Below, piece by piece: positions 34,382 through 44,000 of a stretch of 64,000 nt of DNA. The stretch comes from Caloranaerobacter azorensis DSM 13643 (GTDB lineage: Bacteria; Bacillota; Clostridia; Tissierellales; Thermohalobacteraceae). The DNA is taken from assembly GCF_900129995.1 (NCBI RefSeq), contig NZ_FQXO01000005.1, positions 1-64,000 on the forward strand, given 5' to 3'. Position 1 is the stretch's first letter, and each line of letters opens with the position of its first letter. A program made the position numbers and the translations under genes. Below the pieces are notes generated by a model. It was given only the letters and a program-made list of their open reading frames with translations, did not search any database and had not been told where the DNA came from.

Positions 34382-35437
34382 ATGACATATTTAAGACAGA
34401 AGAAATACTACAAAATTTATATGCTTATACTGTTGTTAATATTTATATTTATTTCTATAATGGCAACGACTTTAGGGACGGTAAAGATACCGGCAAGGGA
34501 TGTTGTTAAAATCGTTTTAAGCAAAATAAATTTTTTAAGTGAAAAGATTGATATTAGTAATATAAAAAAATCGAATATATTTATAGTTCTTAATATTAGA
34601 TTGCCTCGAATAATATTAGCTAGCTTGGTTGGAGCAGTGCTTTCGGTTGTAGGGACATGCTATCAAGCTATTTTTAGAAATCCAATGGCTGACCCCTATG
34701 TTATGGGTGCTTCTTCGGGGGCAGCCTTTGGGGCTACTTTTGGTATAATTTTAGGATTTAATAATACAGTTTTGGGATTTGGATTAACCTCTTTATTTGC
34801 TTTTGCAGGGGCTTTATTGACTACATTGATAGTTTATAATCTAGCTAAAGTTGGAAATAAAATATCTACAACTTCTGTTTTATTAGCAGGAATTGTTGTA
34901 AGTTCTTTGCTGTCATCTGTAATTTCAATAATGATGGTGCTCAATCATGATGAATTAGCAAAAATAGTAACTTGGACGATGGGGAGCTTTAATGGAGCAA
35001 ATTGGAAGCAGATAATTATTGTTACTATTCCTATATTTTTAGGAATAATAGTTTTATCTTCAATGACTAAAGAAATGAATGCAGTAGTAATAGGGGAAGA
35101 AAGCGCACAAAATTTAGGTGTAAATATTGAATTAGTAAAGAAGATAATTCTAATATTGTCATCTTTTTTAGCTGCTTGTGCAGTTTCTGTAAGTGGGATT
35201 ATTGGATTTGTAGGTTTAATTGTACCCCATTTGTTCAGATTAATATTTGGTTCAGATCATAGAATACTTATACCGATTTCAGTTATTGGCGGAGCGATCT
35301 TTTTGTTAATTTGCGATACTTTAGCTAGAACTGCTTTAAATGGAATTGAGATACCAGTTGGGATTATTACTTCTATATTTGGCGGGCCTTTTTTTCTTTA
35401 TCTTCTTAGAAAATCTAAACGTAATAAATTTATATAA
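34382..35437 (+). CDS. btuC: Corrinoid ABC transporter permease (FecCD family)
   Basis: 351 aa with about ten membrane segments. Typical FecCD motifs LNIRLPRIILASLVGA, QAIFRNPMADPYVMGASSGA and GFVGLIVPHLFRL. Lies between binding protein and ATPase of the same importer in the B12 operon. Confidence 0.92.
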   Translation: MTYLRQKKYYKIYMLILLLIFIFISIMATTLGTVKIPARDVVKIVLSKINFLSEKIDISNIKKSNIFIVLNIRLPRIILASLVGAVLSVVGTCYQAIFRNPMADPYVMGASSGAAFGATFGIILGFNNTVLGFGLTSLFAFAGALLTTLIVYNLAKVGNKISTTSVLLAGIVVSSLLSSVISIMMVLNHDELAKIVTWTMGSFNGANWKQIIIVTIPIFLGIIVLSSMTKEMNAVVIGEESAQNLGVNIELVKKIILILSSFLAACAVSVSGIIGFVGLIVPHLFRLIFGSDHRILIPISVIGGAIFLLICDTLARTALNGIEIPVGIITSIFGGPFFLYLLRKSKRNKFI

Positions 35438-35449
35438 GGGAGTATCTTT

Positions 35450-36232
35450 ATGTCTAATGCAGTAGAAGTTAGGAATATATATTTTAGCTATGGGTATGAG
35501 GAAGTACTAAAAAACATCGATTTGAGCATTCAAGAAGGAGCATTTATAAGCATATTAGGGCCTAATGGTTCGGGTAAGACGACTTTATTGAAAAATATAT
35601 GTAAATTGCTTAAGCCATTAAAAGGGGAAATATTTGTTGATGATAAAGATTTAAATAAAATAGCATTTAAAGAATTAGCGAAGATAATGGCTGTAGCACA
35701 TCAAGATAGTAATGTAAATTTTGAGTTTACGGTATATGATATTGTCATGATGGGTAGATATCCATATCAGAAGAGATTTAAATCTGAATCTGAAAATGAT
35801 GTTAAAATTGTAAAAAGAGCCATGGAAAATACTGAAACATGGGCTTTGAGAGAAAAGAGTATTCATGAAATAAGTGGAGGAGAAAGGCAGAGAGTTATAA
35901 TTGCTAGAGCTTTAGCACAGGAGCCGAAGATACTTCTATTAGACGAACCGATTTCGCAATTAGATATAAAGCATCAAATAAATATATTAAATTTATGTAA
36001 AAGGCTTAACAGAGAAGAAAAGATAACTATAATTACGACATTACACGATATAAATTTGGCTGCTAGGTATAGTGATTATATATTACTTATGAATAAAGGG
36101 GAAATAAAAGCATTTGGCTTACCTGAAAGCGTATTGACGAAAGAGAATATTCAGGATGTTTATGGTATTGAAGTGAAACTAATAAAGCTCGATGACTATA
36201 AGGTACCATATATAGTTCCAGTAAGCTCTTAA
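35450..36232 (+). CDS. btuD: Corrinoid ABC transporter ATP-binding protein
   Basis: 260 aa. Walker A GPNGSGKTT, signature EISGGERQRVIIARAL, Walker B ILLLDEPISQLD and H-loop TTLHD. FepC/BtuD family; energises the upstream permease. 13-bp gap to btuC. Confidence 0.92.
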   Translation: MSNAVEVRNIYFSYGYEEVLKNIDLSIQEGAFISILGPNGSGKTTLLKNICKLLKPLKGEIFVDDKDLNKIAFKELAKIMAVAHQDSNVNFEFTVYDIVMMGRYPYQKRFKSESENDVKIVKRAMENTETWALREKSIHEISGGERQRVIIARALAQEPKILLLDEPISQLDIKHQINILNLCKRLNREEKITIITTLHDINLAARYSDYILLMNKGEIKAFGLPESVLTKENIQDVYGIEVKLIKLDDYKVPYIVPVSS

Positions 36233-36264
36233 CTGTTGGAGTTTTAATAAAAGAAGGTGGAATA

Positions 36265-36825
36265 TTGAAAGATTTTATATTAATAACTGGTGGTGCAAGA
36301 AGCGGTAAAAGCACATTAGCAGAAAAATTAGCCAAAGAGTTAGGAAAGAAAGTAGTTTATATAGCTACCGCAATACCTTTTGATGAAGGTATGATTGATA
36401 GAATAGAAAAGCATAGAAATTCTAGGCCTAAAGAATGGGTAACTATTGAAAAATATAAAAGTTTTAATGAACTTGTATATAATAAGGATTTTATTGAAGC
36501 AGATACTGTATTACTTGATTGTATGACTCTTATGGTAACAAATTTATTATTAGAGAGCGGATTAGATTTTGACAGATGTTCAATGTCTGATGTTGAAAAG
36601 GTTGAAAAAGGTATTATAGATGAAGTCGAAAAATTATTATCTATAATTGAAAAATATAATAAAAGACTAATTGTAGTTACAAATGAGGTAGGCATGGGAG
36701 TCGTACCAACATTTAGATTAGGGAATATATTTAGGGATATAGCTGGCAGAACAAATCAGTATTTAGCAAGATGTGCGCAGGATGTTTATTTAACAGTTTT
36801 AGGAATACCAATTAAAATTAAGTGA
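36265..36825 (+). CDS. cobU: Adenosylcobinamide kinase / adenosylcobinamide-phosphate guanylyltransferase CobU
   Basis: 186 aa, TTG start with GAAGGTGG upstream. P-loop GGARSGKST at residues 9-17, followed by VVYIATAIPFDEGM and RIEKHRNSRPKEW, whose histidine is the guanylylated residue in CobU. C-terminal VTNEVGMGVVP and FRDIAGRTNQ are diagnostic. Activates adenosylcobinamide for CobS. Confidence 0.95.
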   Translation: MKDFILITGGARSGKSTLAEKLAKELGKKVVYIATAIPFDEGMIDRIEKHRNSRPKEWVTIEKYKSFNELVYNKDFIEADTVLLDCMTLMVTNLLLESGLDFDRCSMSDVEKVEKGIIDEVEKLLSIIEKYNKRLIVVTNEVGMGVVPTFRLGNIFRDIAGRTNQYLARCAQDVYLTVLGIPIKIK

Positions 36826-36832
36826 GGTTGCT

Positions 36833-37567
36833 ATGAAAAGTTTTCTATTGATGACAACATTTTTAACTAGATTACCAATTAAAGTCAATTTTGAATTTAC
36901 AGAAGAGGATTTTATTAAAGGTATTAAATATTTGCCAATTGTTGGTTTCGTGATTGGAGTGCTGTTATGGTGTGTAAGTAATACTAATTATTTAATAGAT
37001 AGAGCTGTAACAGTATTATTTGTTTGGATGTTTTATATTTGGGTTACTGGGGGATTGCATCTCGACGGTTTAGCCGATTCATTCGATGGAGTTTTTAGTA
37101 ATCGTAATAAAGAGAAAATATTAGACATAATGAAAGATAGCAGAATAGGTACTTTTGGTGTGATAGGAATTATTTTTATTATATTACTTAATATCGTATT
37201 GAGTTATTTTTTAGATTTTAAATTGTTAATAATCATACCTGTTTTAGGTAGGAGTTGCGGAGTAATTTCTTGTGCTATTAATACTTATGCTAGAAAAGAT
37301 AACGGGATGGGAAAGAGTTTTGTAGAATATTCGAATTTTAAAGATGCCGTATTTGTCATATTTATTACAATTATAATATCTATTATATTTTTCGATTACA
37401 CATTAGTTTTTAGTGAAATAATTATATTTTCGTATGCCCTATTACTTGGTGTGTATTTTAAAAAGAAAATAGGCGGGATGACAGGAGATACTATAGGAGC
37501 GGTTATTGAGTTATCTCAAACTTTCTCACTATTATTATTTTACTTGTTAAGGGGACTGATATTTTGA
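36833..37567 (+). CDS. cobS: Adenosylcobinamide-GDP ribazoletransferase CobS
   Basis: 244 aa membrane enzyme joining AdoCbi-GDP and alpha-ribazole(-phosphate). Motifs: FLTRLPI at the N-terminus, GGLHLDGLADSFDG with the metal-binding aspartates, and GGMTGDTIGA near the C-terminus. Overlaps cobC by four bases. Confidence 0.95.
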   Translation: MKSFLLMTTFLTRLPIKVNFEFTEEDFIKGIKYLPIVGFVIGVLLWCVSNTNYLIDRAVTVLFVWMFYIWVTGGLHLDGLADSFDGVFSNRNKEKILDIMKDSRIGTFGVIGIIFIILLNIVLSYFLDFKLLIIIPVLGRSCGVISCAINTYARKDNGMGKSFVEYSNFKDAVFVIFITIIISIIFFDYTLVFSEIIIFSYALLLGVYFKKKIGGMTGDTIGAVIELSQTFSLLLFYLLRGLIF

Positions 37568-38142
37568 AATTAATTTTGGTAAGGCATGGAGAAACAAAGG
37601 CGAATGTAGACAAATTGTATAGTGGTTGGACAGATTTTCCATTGACAGATAGAGGAAAAGAGCAGGTTAAAAATCTATTGGAAATTTTAAGTAGAGAAAA
37701 TATTGATGTTATATATTCTAGTCCATTGTCTAGGACTTTAGTTACAGCCGAAATCATATCGAAACATATAGGTAAAAAATTTTATGTTAATGAGAAATTA
37801 AAGGAAATGAATTTTGGTATTTTTGAAGGAAAAACTTATAAAGAAATATCAAAAACTTATCATTTGGAGTGGGAGAAGTGGATAAGTGATAATATTAAAT
37901 ATAGGATACCTAATGGTGAGAGTTTAATAGATATGTATAATAGAGTTACTCAATTTATAGATGAATTAAAAGACAAAGATGGGACTTTTCTTTTAGTTAC
38001 TCATGCGGGCGTAATTAGGATTGCCATTACTTATCTTTTGAATTTAAATATTGATGAAATGTGGCATTTTAAGATATTACCTGGAGGTTTAGTTGAAATA
38101 TTATATGAAAATGATTTTGGAGTATTAACAAAGTTAGTTTAA
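37564..38142 (+). CDS. cobC: Alpha-ribazole phosphatase CobC (histidine phosphatase family)
   Basis: 192 aa, TTG start overlapping the cobS stop. N-terminal LVRHGETKAN carries the catalytic His; VTHAGVIR holds the second. Family members dephosphorylate alpha-ribazole-5'-phosphate or adenosylcobalamin-5'-phosphate. The operon context decides against a glycolytic mutase. Confidence 0.9.
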   Translation: MKLILVRHGETKANVDKLYSGWTDFPLTDRGKEQVKNLLEILSRENIDVIYSSPLSRTLVTAEIISKHIGKKFYVNEKLKEMNFGIFEGKTYKEISKTYHLEWEKWISDNIKYRIPNGESLIDMYNRVTQFIDELKDKDGTFLLVTHAGVIRIAITYLLNLNIDEMWHFKILPGGLVEILYENDFGVLTKLV

Positions 38143-38155
38143 TTAGGTAGGTGAA

Positions 38156-38677
38156 ATGATGAATACAATTAAAACGGGTAGGCAAAATAGTAGTACTATA
38201 AAAATAGTATACTGCGGTATGCTTATTGCACTTTCAGCAGTAGGAGCGTTGATTAAAATACAGGGGAGTATAGCATTGGATTCAATGCCTGGATTTTTCG
38301 CTGCACTATTTTTAGGGCCAAGCTATGGTGCTTTAGTAGCGGGTTTAGGGCATATACTTACAGCTGCTACTAGCGGATTTCCTTTAACGCTTCCAATGCA
38401 TATTATAATAGCTTTACAAATGGCATTATTTGGTTATTTATTTGGAGTATTTTATAGAAAACTTAATTATTTAATAGCTATAATATTGGCAATTATTTTA
38501 AATGGCCCTGTTGGAGCGCTTACTGCAGCGTTTGTTTCAACGCTGCTTGGATTACCTTTTAGTGGCAGTGCATTGTTTTATGCTGTAATTACGCCTCTTA
38601 CATTAGCATCAGCTGTAAATATTATATTAGCTTATTTGATTTTCAGATTAATAAACAAGAATAAGTCGAGGGTGTAA
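38156..38677 (+). CDS. cblT: ECF transporter S component, probably alpha-ribazole transporter CblT
   Basis: 173 aa membrane protein with five to six segments. It has the typical S-component organisation (KIVYCGMLIALSAVGALI start, PGFFAALFLGPSYGALVAGL). It lies in the B12 operon next to an AIR-synthase-like protein, exactly the pairing described for CblT/CblS in Listeria and Geobacillus, where CblT brings in alpha-ribazole. It needs EcfA/A'/T from elsewhere. Assignment rests on family plus context. Confidence 0.78.
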   Translation: MMNTIKTGRQNSSTIKIVYCGMLIALSAVGALIKIQGSIALDSMPGFFAALFLGPSYGALVAGLGHILTAATSGFPLTLPMHIIIALQMALFGYLFGVFYRKLNYLIAIILAIILNGPVGALTAAFVSTLLGLPFSGSALFYAVITPLTLASAVNIILAYLIFRLINKNKSRV

Positions 38678-38678
38678 A

Positions 38679-39422
38679 ATGAAAGCAAGAAGATTTAGAG
38701 ATTTAACATTTGTAGAAATTAATGATGAGCAATTACTAGTTATAGCTTGTGATTCAAGTGGAGCTATAGGAAGTAAGGAGAATGATATTGTAAAGGTTTC
38801 TCCTGATATTTTAGGGTATTTTACTACAAATGTTGCTTTATGTGAAATTTTATCTGTTGGCGGAGAGCCTCTTGTTATAGTTAATACATTATCTGTAGAG
38901 ATGAATGATACAGGAAGTAAGATAATAGAAGGAATAAAAAGGGCTATCGAGCCTATACCTAATAAAGATATCATAATTACAGGTAGCACAGAGGAAAATT
39001 TTCCCGTTATTCAAACAGGAATGGGGATTACAGTCATTGGTATTATAAATACTAAAGATTGGACTATGCCTATGACAAAAAAAGGAGCTATTGCTTTGGT
39101 AGTTGGGGTACCTAAAGTAGGGGAAGAAGTCATAGCCGATAATGGGAAAGAAATTTTTTCATTAAAACTTCTTTTAGAATTAAGAGAATATCATTTTATA
39201 CAAGAAATACTCCCTGTTGGCTCTAAAGGTATTTTGTTTGAGTTAAAAGAAATGGCTAAAACAAATGGTTTAAATTTATCTGTATTTAGGGATGTAAAAA
39301 TAGATTTGTATAAATCGGCAGGGCCTGCTACTTGTGCTATTGTTTCAATAGAAGAGAAATATTTCGATATATTGAAGGATAAATGTCCAATACCTATAAA
39401 TAAGGTTGCTAGGTTTTATTAG
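38679..39422 (+). CDS. cblS: AIR synthase (PurM)-like protein, probable alpha-ribazole kinase CblS
   Basis: 247 aa with a PurM/SelD-like ATP-binding fold: VIACDSSGAIGSKENDIVKV, VALCEILSVGGEPLVIVNTL, and the second-half GPATCAIVSIEEK. It starts two bases after cblT. No cobT is present in the operon, and CblT plus CblS form the known alternative route in which imported alpha-ribazole is phosphorylated to alpha-ribazole-phosphate for CobS. SelD is excluded because the catalytic Cys/Sec N-terminus and length do not fit. Last gene of the operon. Confidence 0.75.
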   Translation: MKARRFRDLTFVEINDEQLLVIACDSSGAIGSKENDIVKVSPDILGYFTTNVALCEILSVGGEPLVIVNTLSVEMNDTGSKIIEGIKRAIEPIPNKDIIITGSTEENFPVIQTGMGITVIGIINTKDWTMPMTKKGAIALVVGVPKVGEEVIADNGKEIFSLKLLLELREYHFIQEILPVGSKGILFELKEMAKTNGLNLSVFRDVKIDLYKSAGPATCAIVSIEEKYFDILKDKCPIPINKVARFY

Positions 39423-39435
39423 AAATCAAAACTCG

Positions 39436-39461
39436 GGTGTCGAAAAGACACCTTATTTTTT
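39436..39461 (+). terminator. Terminator of the cobalamin operon
   Basis: GGTGTC-GAAAA-GACACC followed by TTATTTTTT. Confidence 0.85.
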
Positions 39462-39481
39462 GTTATAGAATAGTATGCACC

Positions 39482-39506
39482 AAAATATGTATTCAGTACA
39501 TATTTT
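39482..39506 (+). promoter_or_regulatory. Perfect 10-bp dyad upstream of a GNAT gene
   Basis: AAAATATGTA-TTCAG-TACATATTTT lies 31 bp before the start codon of the acetyltransferase. It may be an operator or an mRNA 5' hairpin; the partner protein is unknown. Confidence 0.4.
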
Positions 39507-39536
39507 AAAGTATAGGTAGTACTGGAGGATGATATC

Positions 39537-39971
39537 ATGGTAAAAATAGAAAATATTAAGGAGTCAGAATTAGAAGATTTATCGATATTATATGAGGAAT
39601 TAACATGTAAAAAAAGTGATAAGAATAATATATATAAAGTTTTTTATTCTATTAAAGATAATCCAAATTATTTCTTACTAGGTGTAAAATATTACAATAA
39701 ATTAATAGGAAGTGCTATGGCCATAATCTGTAATGATCTTACAGGAGAATGTAGGCCATTTATGGTTGTTGAAAATGTGATAATTAAAAAGGAATTCCGT
39801 CAAAAGGGCTTTGGGAAAAAGTTATTTGAATATATTGAAGATATCGCTAAAATGCATAATTGCCATTTCATAATGTTTGTATCTAATATAAAAAGAGTAG
39901 GTTCGCATAAGTTTTATGAAAAACTTGGATATAACAGTAAAAATAATTTGGCTTTTAAAAAATATTTGTAA
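39537..39971 (+). CDS. GNAT family N-acetyltransferase
   Basis: 144 aa single-domain GNAT. Acetyl-CoA loop KEFRQKGFGKKLFEYIE preceded by VVENVIIKKE, and C-terminal FYEKLGYNSK. Preceded by GGAGG and by a dyad. The substrate is unknown. Confidence 0.88.
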   Translation: MVKIENIKESELEDLSILYEELTCKKSDKNNIYKVFYSIKDNPNYFLLGVKYYNKLIGSAMAIICNDLTGECRPFMVVENVIIKKEFRQKGFGKKLFEYIEDIAKMHNCHFIMFVSNIKRVGSHKFYEKLGYNSKNNLAFKKYL

Positions 39972-40095
39972 AAGTTTAAATAAAATTAAATAGGGTAAAA
40001 TATAAAAAATAATAAGATATTTTAAATACTGATTGTAACATTGCATTAAATAGTATAATATAGATATGAGTATATAAAATTGAAAGGGGAATTTC

Positions 40096-40932
40096 ATGAG
40101 CATTAAGGTTGTTACAGATAGCGGTTGCGATTTGAACAATAAGTTGAAGCAGGAGAGGGAAATTGATATTGTTCCTTTATCAATACAAATCGATGATAAG
40201 CATTATAAAGATGATGAACAATTGAATACAAAAGATTTATTGAAGCAAATGAAAAACAGTGATAGTGTTCCTAAAACTGCAAGTCCTTCACCTATGGAAT
40301 TTATAAAACGATTTAAAGAGGCAGAAAGTATTTTTGTAGTTACATTGTCATCTTCATTAAGCAGTACTTATAATAATGCAATGATGGCTAAAGAAATGTA
40401 TAAAGAACAATTCCAAGATAAATTTATACACGTTTTTGATTCATTAAGTGCTTCAGTTGCAGAAACACTAATAAGTTTAAAAATATTGGAACTTGCCAAA
40501 AAGAATCATAAAAATCTAGAGATTGTTGAAAAGGTTAATGAATATATCAGCGAGATGAAAACCTTATTCGTTTTAGATTCGCTAGAGAATTTAATAAAGT
40601 CAGGTAGAATGAGTAGATTAAAGGGGAGAATAGCAACAGCTTTAAATATAAAGCCGATTTTAGGAGGAAATAAAGAAGGAAAAATTGAATTAGTAGACAG
40701 GGTAAGAGGTTCAAAAAAAGCATTTAAAAGGTTGATTGAGCTTATAGGTGAAAAAGGTGAAAAATTAGAAGAGAAAATTTTAGGAATAGCTCATTGTAAT
40801 TGCCTGGAAAAAGCAGAAAAATTTAAAGAAGAAGTTATGAAAAGATATAATTTTAAAGATATTATTATTGTAGATGCTGGTGGAATAAGCACAGTTTATG
40901 CAAATGAGGGAGGCCTAATAATAGCGTTTTAA
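40096..40932 (+). CDS. DegV family fatty-acid-binding protein
   Basis: 278 aa. Typical DegV signature IKVVTDSGCDLNN at the start, TASPSPMEF, VTLSSSLSSTYNNA and a C-terminal HCNCLEKAEKF. In Staphylococcus the FakB members carry fatty acids to kinase FakA; no FakA gene lies nearby. AAAGGGGAA precedes the ATG. Monocistronic. Confidence 0.92.
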   Translation: MSIKVVTDSGCDLNNKLKQEREIDIVPLSIQIDDKHYKDDEQLNTKDLLKQMKNSDSVPKTASPSPMEFIKRFKEAESIFVVTLSSSLSSTYNNAMMAKEMYKEQFQDKFIHVFDSLSASVAETLISLKILELAKKNHKNLEIVEKVNEYISEMKTLFVLDSLENLIKSGRMSRLKGRIATALNIKPILGGNKEGKIELVDRVRGSKKAFKRLIELIGEKGEKLEEKILGIAHCNCLEKAEKFKEEVMKRYNFKDIIIVDAGGISTVYANEGGLIIAF

Positions 40933-40965
40933 AAAACCTGCGATTTGAGATCGCAGGTTTTTTTA
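40932..40965 (+). terminator. Terminator after the DegV gene
   Basis: AACCTGCGAT-TTGAG-ATCGCAGGTT with a following T-run. Confidence 0.9.
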
Positions 40966-41051
40966 ATTTTAAGAAGTTTGTTTTATGTTATAATCACAAA
41001 CATTAATTTAATGAATATATTGATATTATAAGGTTGAATGGAGGTGAGTAT

Positions 41052-44000
41052 ATGGCTATATCCCAATCTGATTTTATCTTAAATATAATTCCTAAACCAA
41101 TAAAAGTCGTTCTAGGAATGAACGGAACTTTTGAATTACTGTTTAAAAATATAAATCCGACAGAAAGAGGATACAATCTGACTGTAGAAATAGTATTACC
41201 AGATGGAGTATCATATGTAAATAGTTCGGTAGTACCAACATCGATAGAAGAAAATCCAGATGGAACAATTACAATATCATGGATAAACATAAAAGATTTA
41301 TCCCCAAATGAAACAGATTATAGCATTGAAATCGATTTAAAATCGGATGATGTATTCAGAAGCACAGGATTACCAGTACCTTTTGATGTACCTTTAGTAA
41401 GTGTGGATGTTACTGCAACAGTAGATACACTGCCAAGAGGAGATGAAGATATAGGTAATGTTAAAATAACTAAAACAGATTCATCAGACTTTATACCTCT
41501 TCGATACAATATTTTTAAAATAGCTCCGAGAAAAATGCCTAAAGGAGCAGGTTTACTATCTCCAGATTTGCAGCCATTATGGACATATAAATATAAACTC
41601 GTAGTATTAAATAATACAAGAGAACAATCTACAGTTACGCTAATAGATAACTTGCCAAACGGAGTAAGATATTTAGGAGGATTAACAGTAAGTGGCCCAG
41701 ATTCGGCCGAATTATCTACACCTAATATAATTATACCGACACCAGGGCCAAATTGCCAAGATTATGTAACATTAGATTGGCAGACAATAACTTTATCGGC
41801 AGGTTCAGTAAACATAATCACTTTTGACGCAGCGATTTGGGATAACTATACAGAAGGATGTGAAGAAAATAGCGGAGAAAGAATACCGCATTTAACCCCA
41901 CTTCAGAATGTAGCTACATTAGAAGGAATATCAGGCCCGGTACAAGTAGGAATTACTACTAAAGCAATGGATGCTGTAATATATAAAACAGTTGATAAAA
42001 AGATAACAGATGTAGGGGAAATTAATACGTATACTTTAACATACAGGATAAACCAGTATGACGATATAGATTCATTTATAATAACAGACATAATAGAGGA
42101 TGGACAGGAATATAATGTAGGTTCAGCATCATTAGCTCCTGATTCAATTACAGTAAATCCAGATGGGACTACAGAGCTAATATGGAATTTAGGTTATATG
42201 AGTAAAGGAACATCGGGGGAAATAACTTTTACAACAACAGTAAAATCAAATTATTCAGATGGAGAGCCTGTAAGTTCAGATGATATCTTGGAAAACAATG
42301 TGAATATAGATGGCATCAATCAAACAACATTAACAGATACACCTGACAGTTGGAATACGACTTTAACAATACGAGAGCCGAACATAAAGAAAGAAGTATT
42401 AAATTATTATTATAAAGATGGAACGTTAAAGCCTATGAATGTAGCAGCGCCTGGAGATGAAATAGAATTTAGAATAACATATAGTTCGGTAGGTATAACG
42501 GCATCACAAAAAAATGTAAAAATTGATGAATATGCTCCGCTCAATATGGGGCCACTAACAGCAAGTATGCCAATAACTTATGGAGGAAATTTGCCAGGCC
42601 CATTCACACCATTTACAGTATTTCCTAATGGTATTAGATGGGAACTAGGGACAGTACCAGGGAATACGACGTGGACAGCAACTTTTAAAGTTCCTGTAAG
42701 GAATATAAATATCGTAGGTACAAAGAATAATTTAGCTAAAATGGAAGAAGAGAATACAGAAGGCCTTATATTCGGCAAAAGAGATCAGGTAGAAGTAGTA
42801 TTCGGAGAACCAAATATACAGTTTCAAAAAACAGTAACAGGGCCAAATGTAAATGCAATAAAGGCCGGTGAAATATACACATATAGTATAACAGTATCTA
42901 ATATGCAAAATGAAGAGGGGACAGTAGTAGATGCATTTGAGATGGATTTAACAGATGTAATACCAGATGGATTGACGTATACGGGAACATATACGGTTAC
43001 AGGAACTGGAGAATATGATATCCCAATATTTTCAGGGCAAAATGTATCAATGACAATAAAAAAACTAGCACCAAATGAAAGTTTGACATTAACTTTTGAT
43101 GTAATAGTAGATTCGACAATAGTAAGTGGGCAGACGTTTACAAATAATGCTGTACTGCAAAGGCCGTATTCTCAATATGATAGATCGTATCAGTATCCTG
43201 GAGAGCCCTTTACGGCACAAACTACTTTGAAAGCCGAAAGTATAAAGATAGTCAAATTGGTTAACCCACTTTTTGCAAAAATAGGGGATGTAGTTACCTA
43301 TATAATACAAATAACTGTGCCTAAAGGTACAAATGCATATAATGTACAGGTTACAGATACTTTTCCAGATTCTGAACAGACATATATAGTAGGGAGTGCA
43401 ACGAAAGACGGAGCGCCAATTACACCTATAGTTTCAGGAGGAACTGTAACATTTCCTGTAATACCCCATATAGATGCTACAGTCGATTCTGTCGATATAA
43501 TATATTCTTTTGATGTTAGAGTTATAAATGGTACTCATGTATCTCCATATATTGAAGATCAAATAAATAAAGCTAAAGTAAAATGGGATATAGATATTTC
43601 AGGAACGCCAGCTATTTCAGTTAGTACTTCTGCAAAATTAGAAGTAAGAACTCCTCATTTGAGGGGATTGAAAGAACAGCGAAATGTAACTAGAGGTGGA
43701 ATATTTACTAAAAGAGGTATTAATTATACGGTTGGAGATATAATAGAATATCGAATATCAATAACAAATGATGGAGCAGAGACGGCATTTAATTCAGTTA
43801 TTACAGATAAATTGGATTCACTCCTTTTATTAAATCCGGGTTCTATTACAACAACGCATGGTACAGCGACAGAGACAGGAGGAATTATTACTTGGAATAT
43901 ACCTATTCTAAATGCCGGAGAAACAGCTACATTAATGTTTTCAGTAACAACATTACCGGGAGTTGCTGCAGGAGGAAGTATACCAGACACGGCTTCTTTT

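Noticed and set aside
37564-38142. Histidine phosphatase as phosphoglycerate mutase
   Set aside because: Overlaps cobS within a B12 operon and lacks the longer mutase sequence; CobC is the better call.
38679-39422. AIR-synthase-like gene as selD (selenophosphate synthase)
   Set aside because: Too short, no catalytic Cys/Sec N-terminus, and placed at the end of the B12 operon beside an ECF S component.
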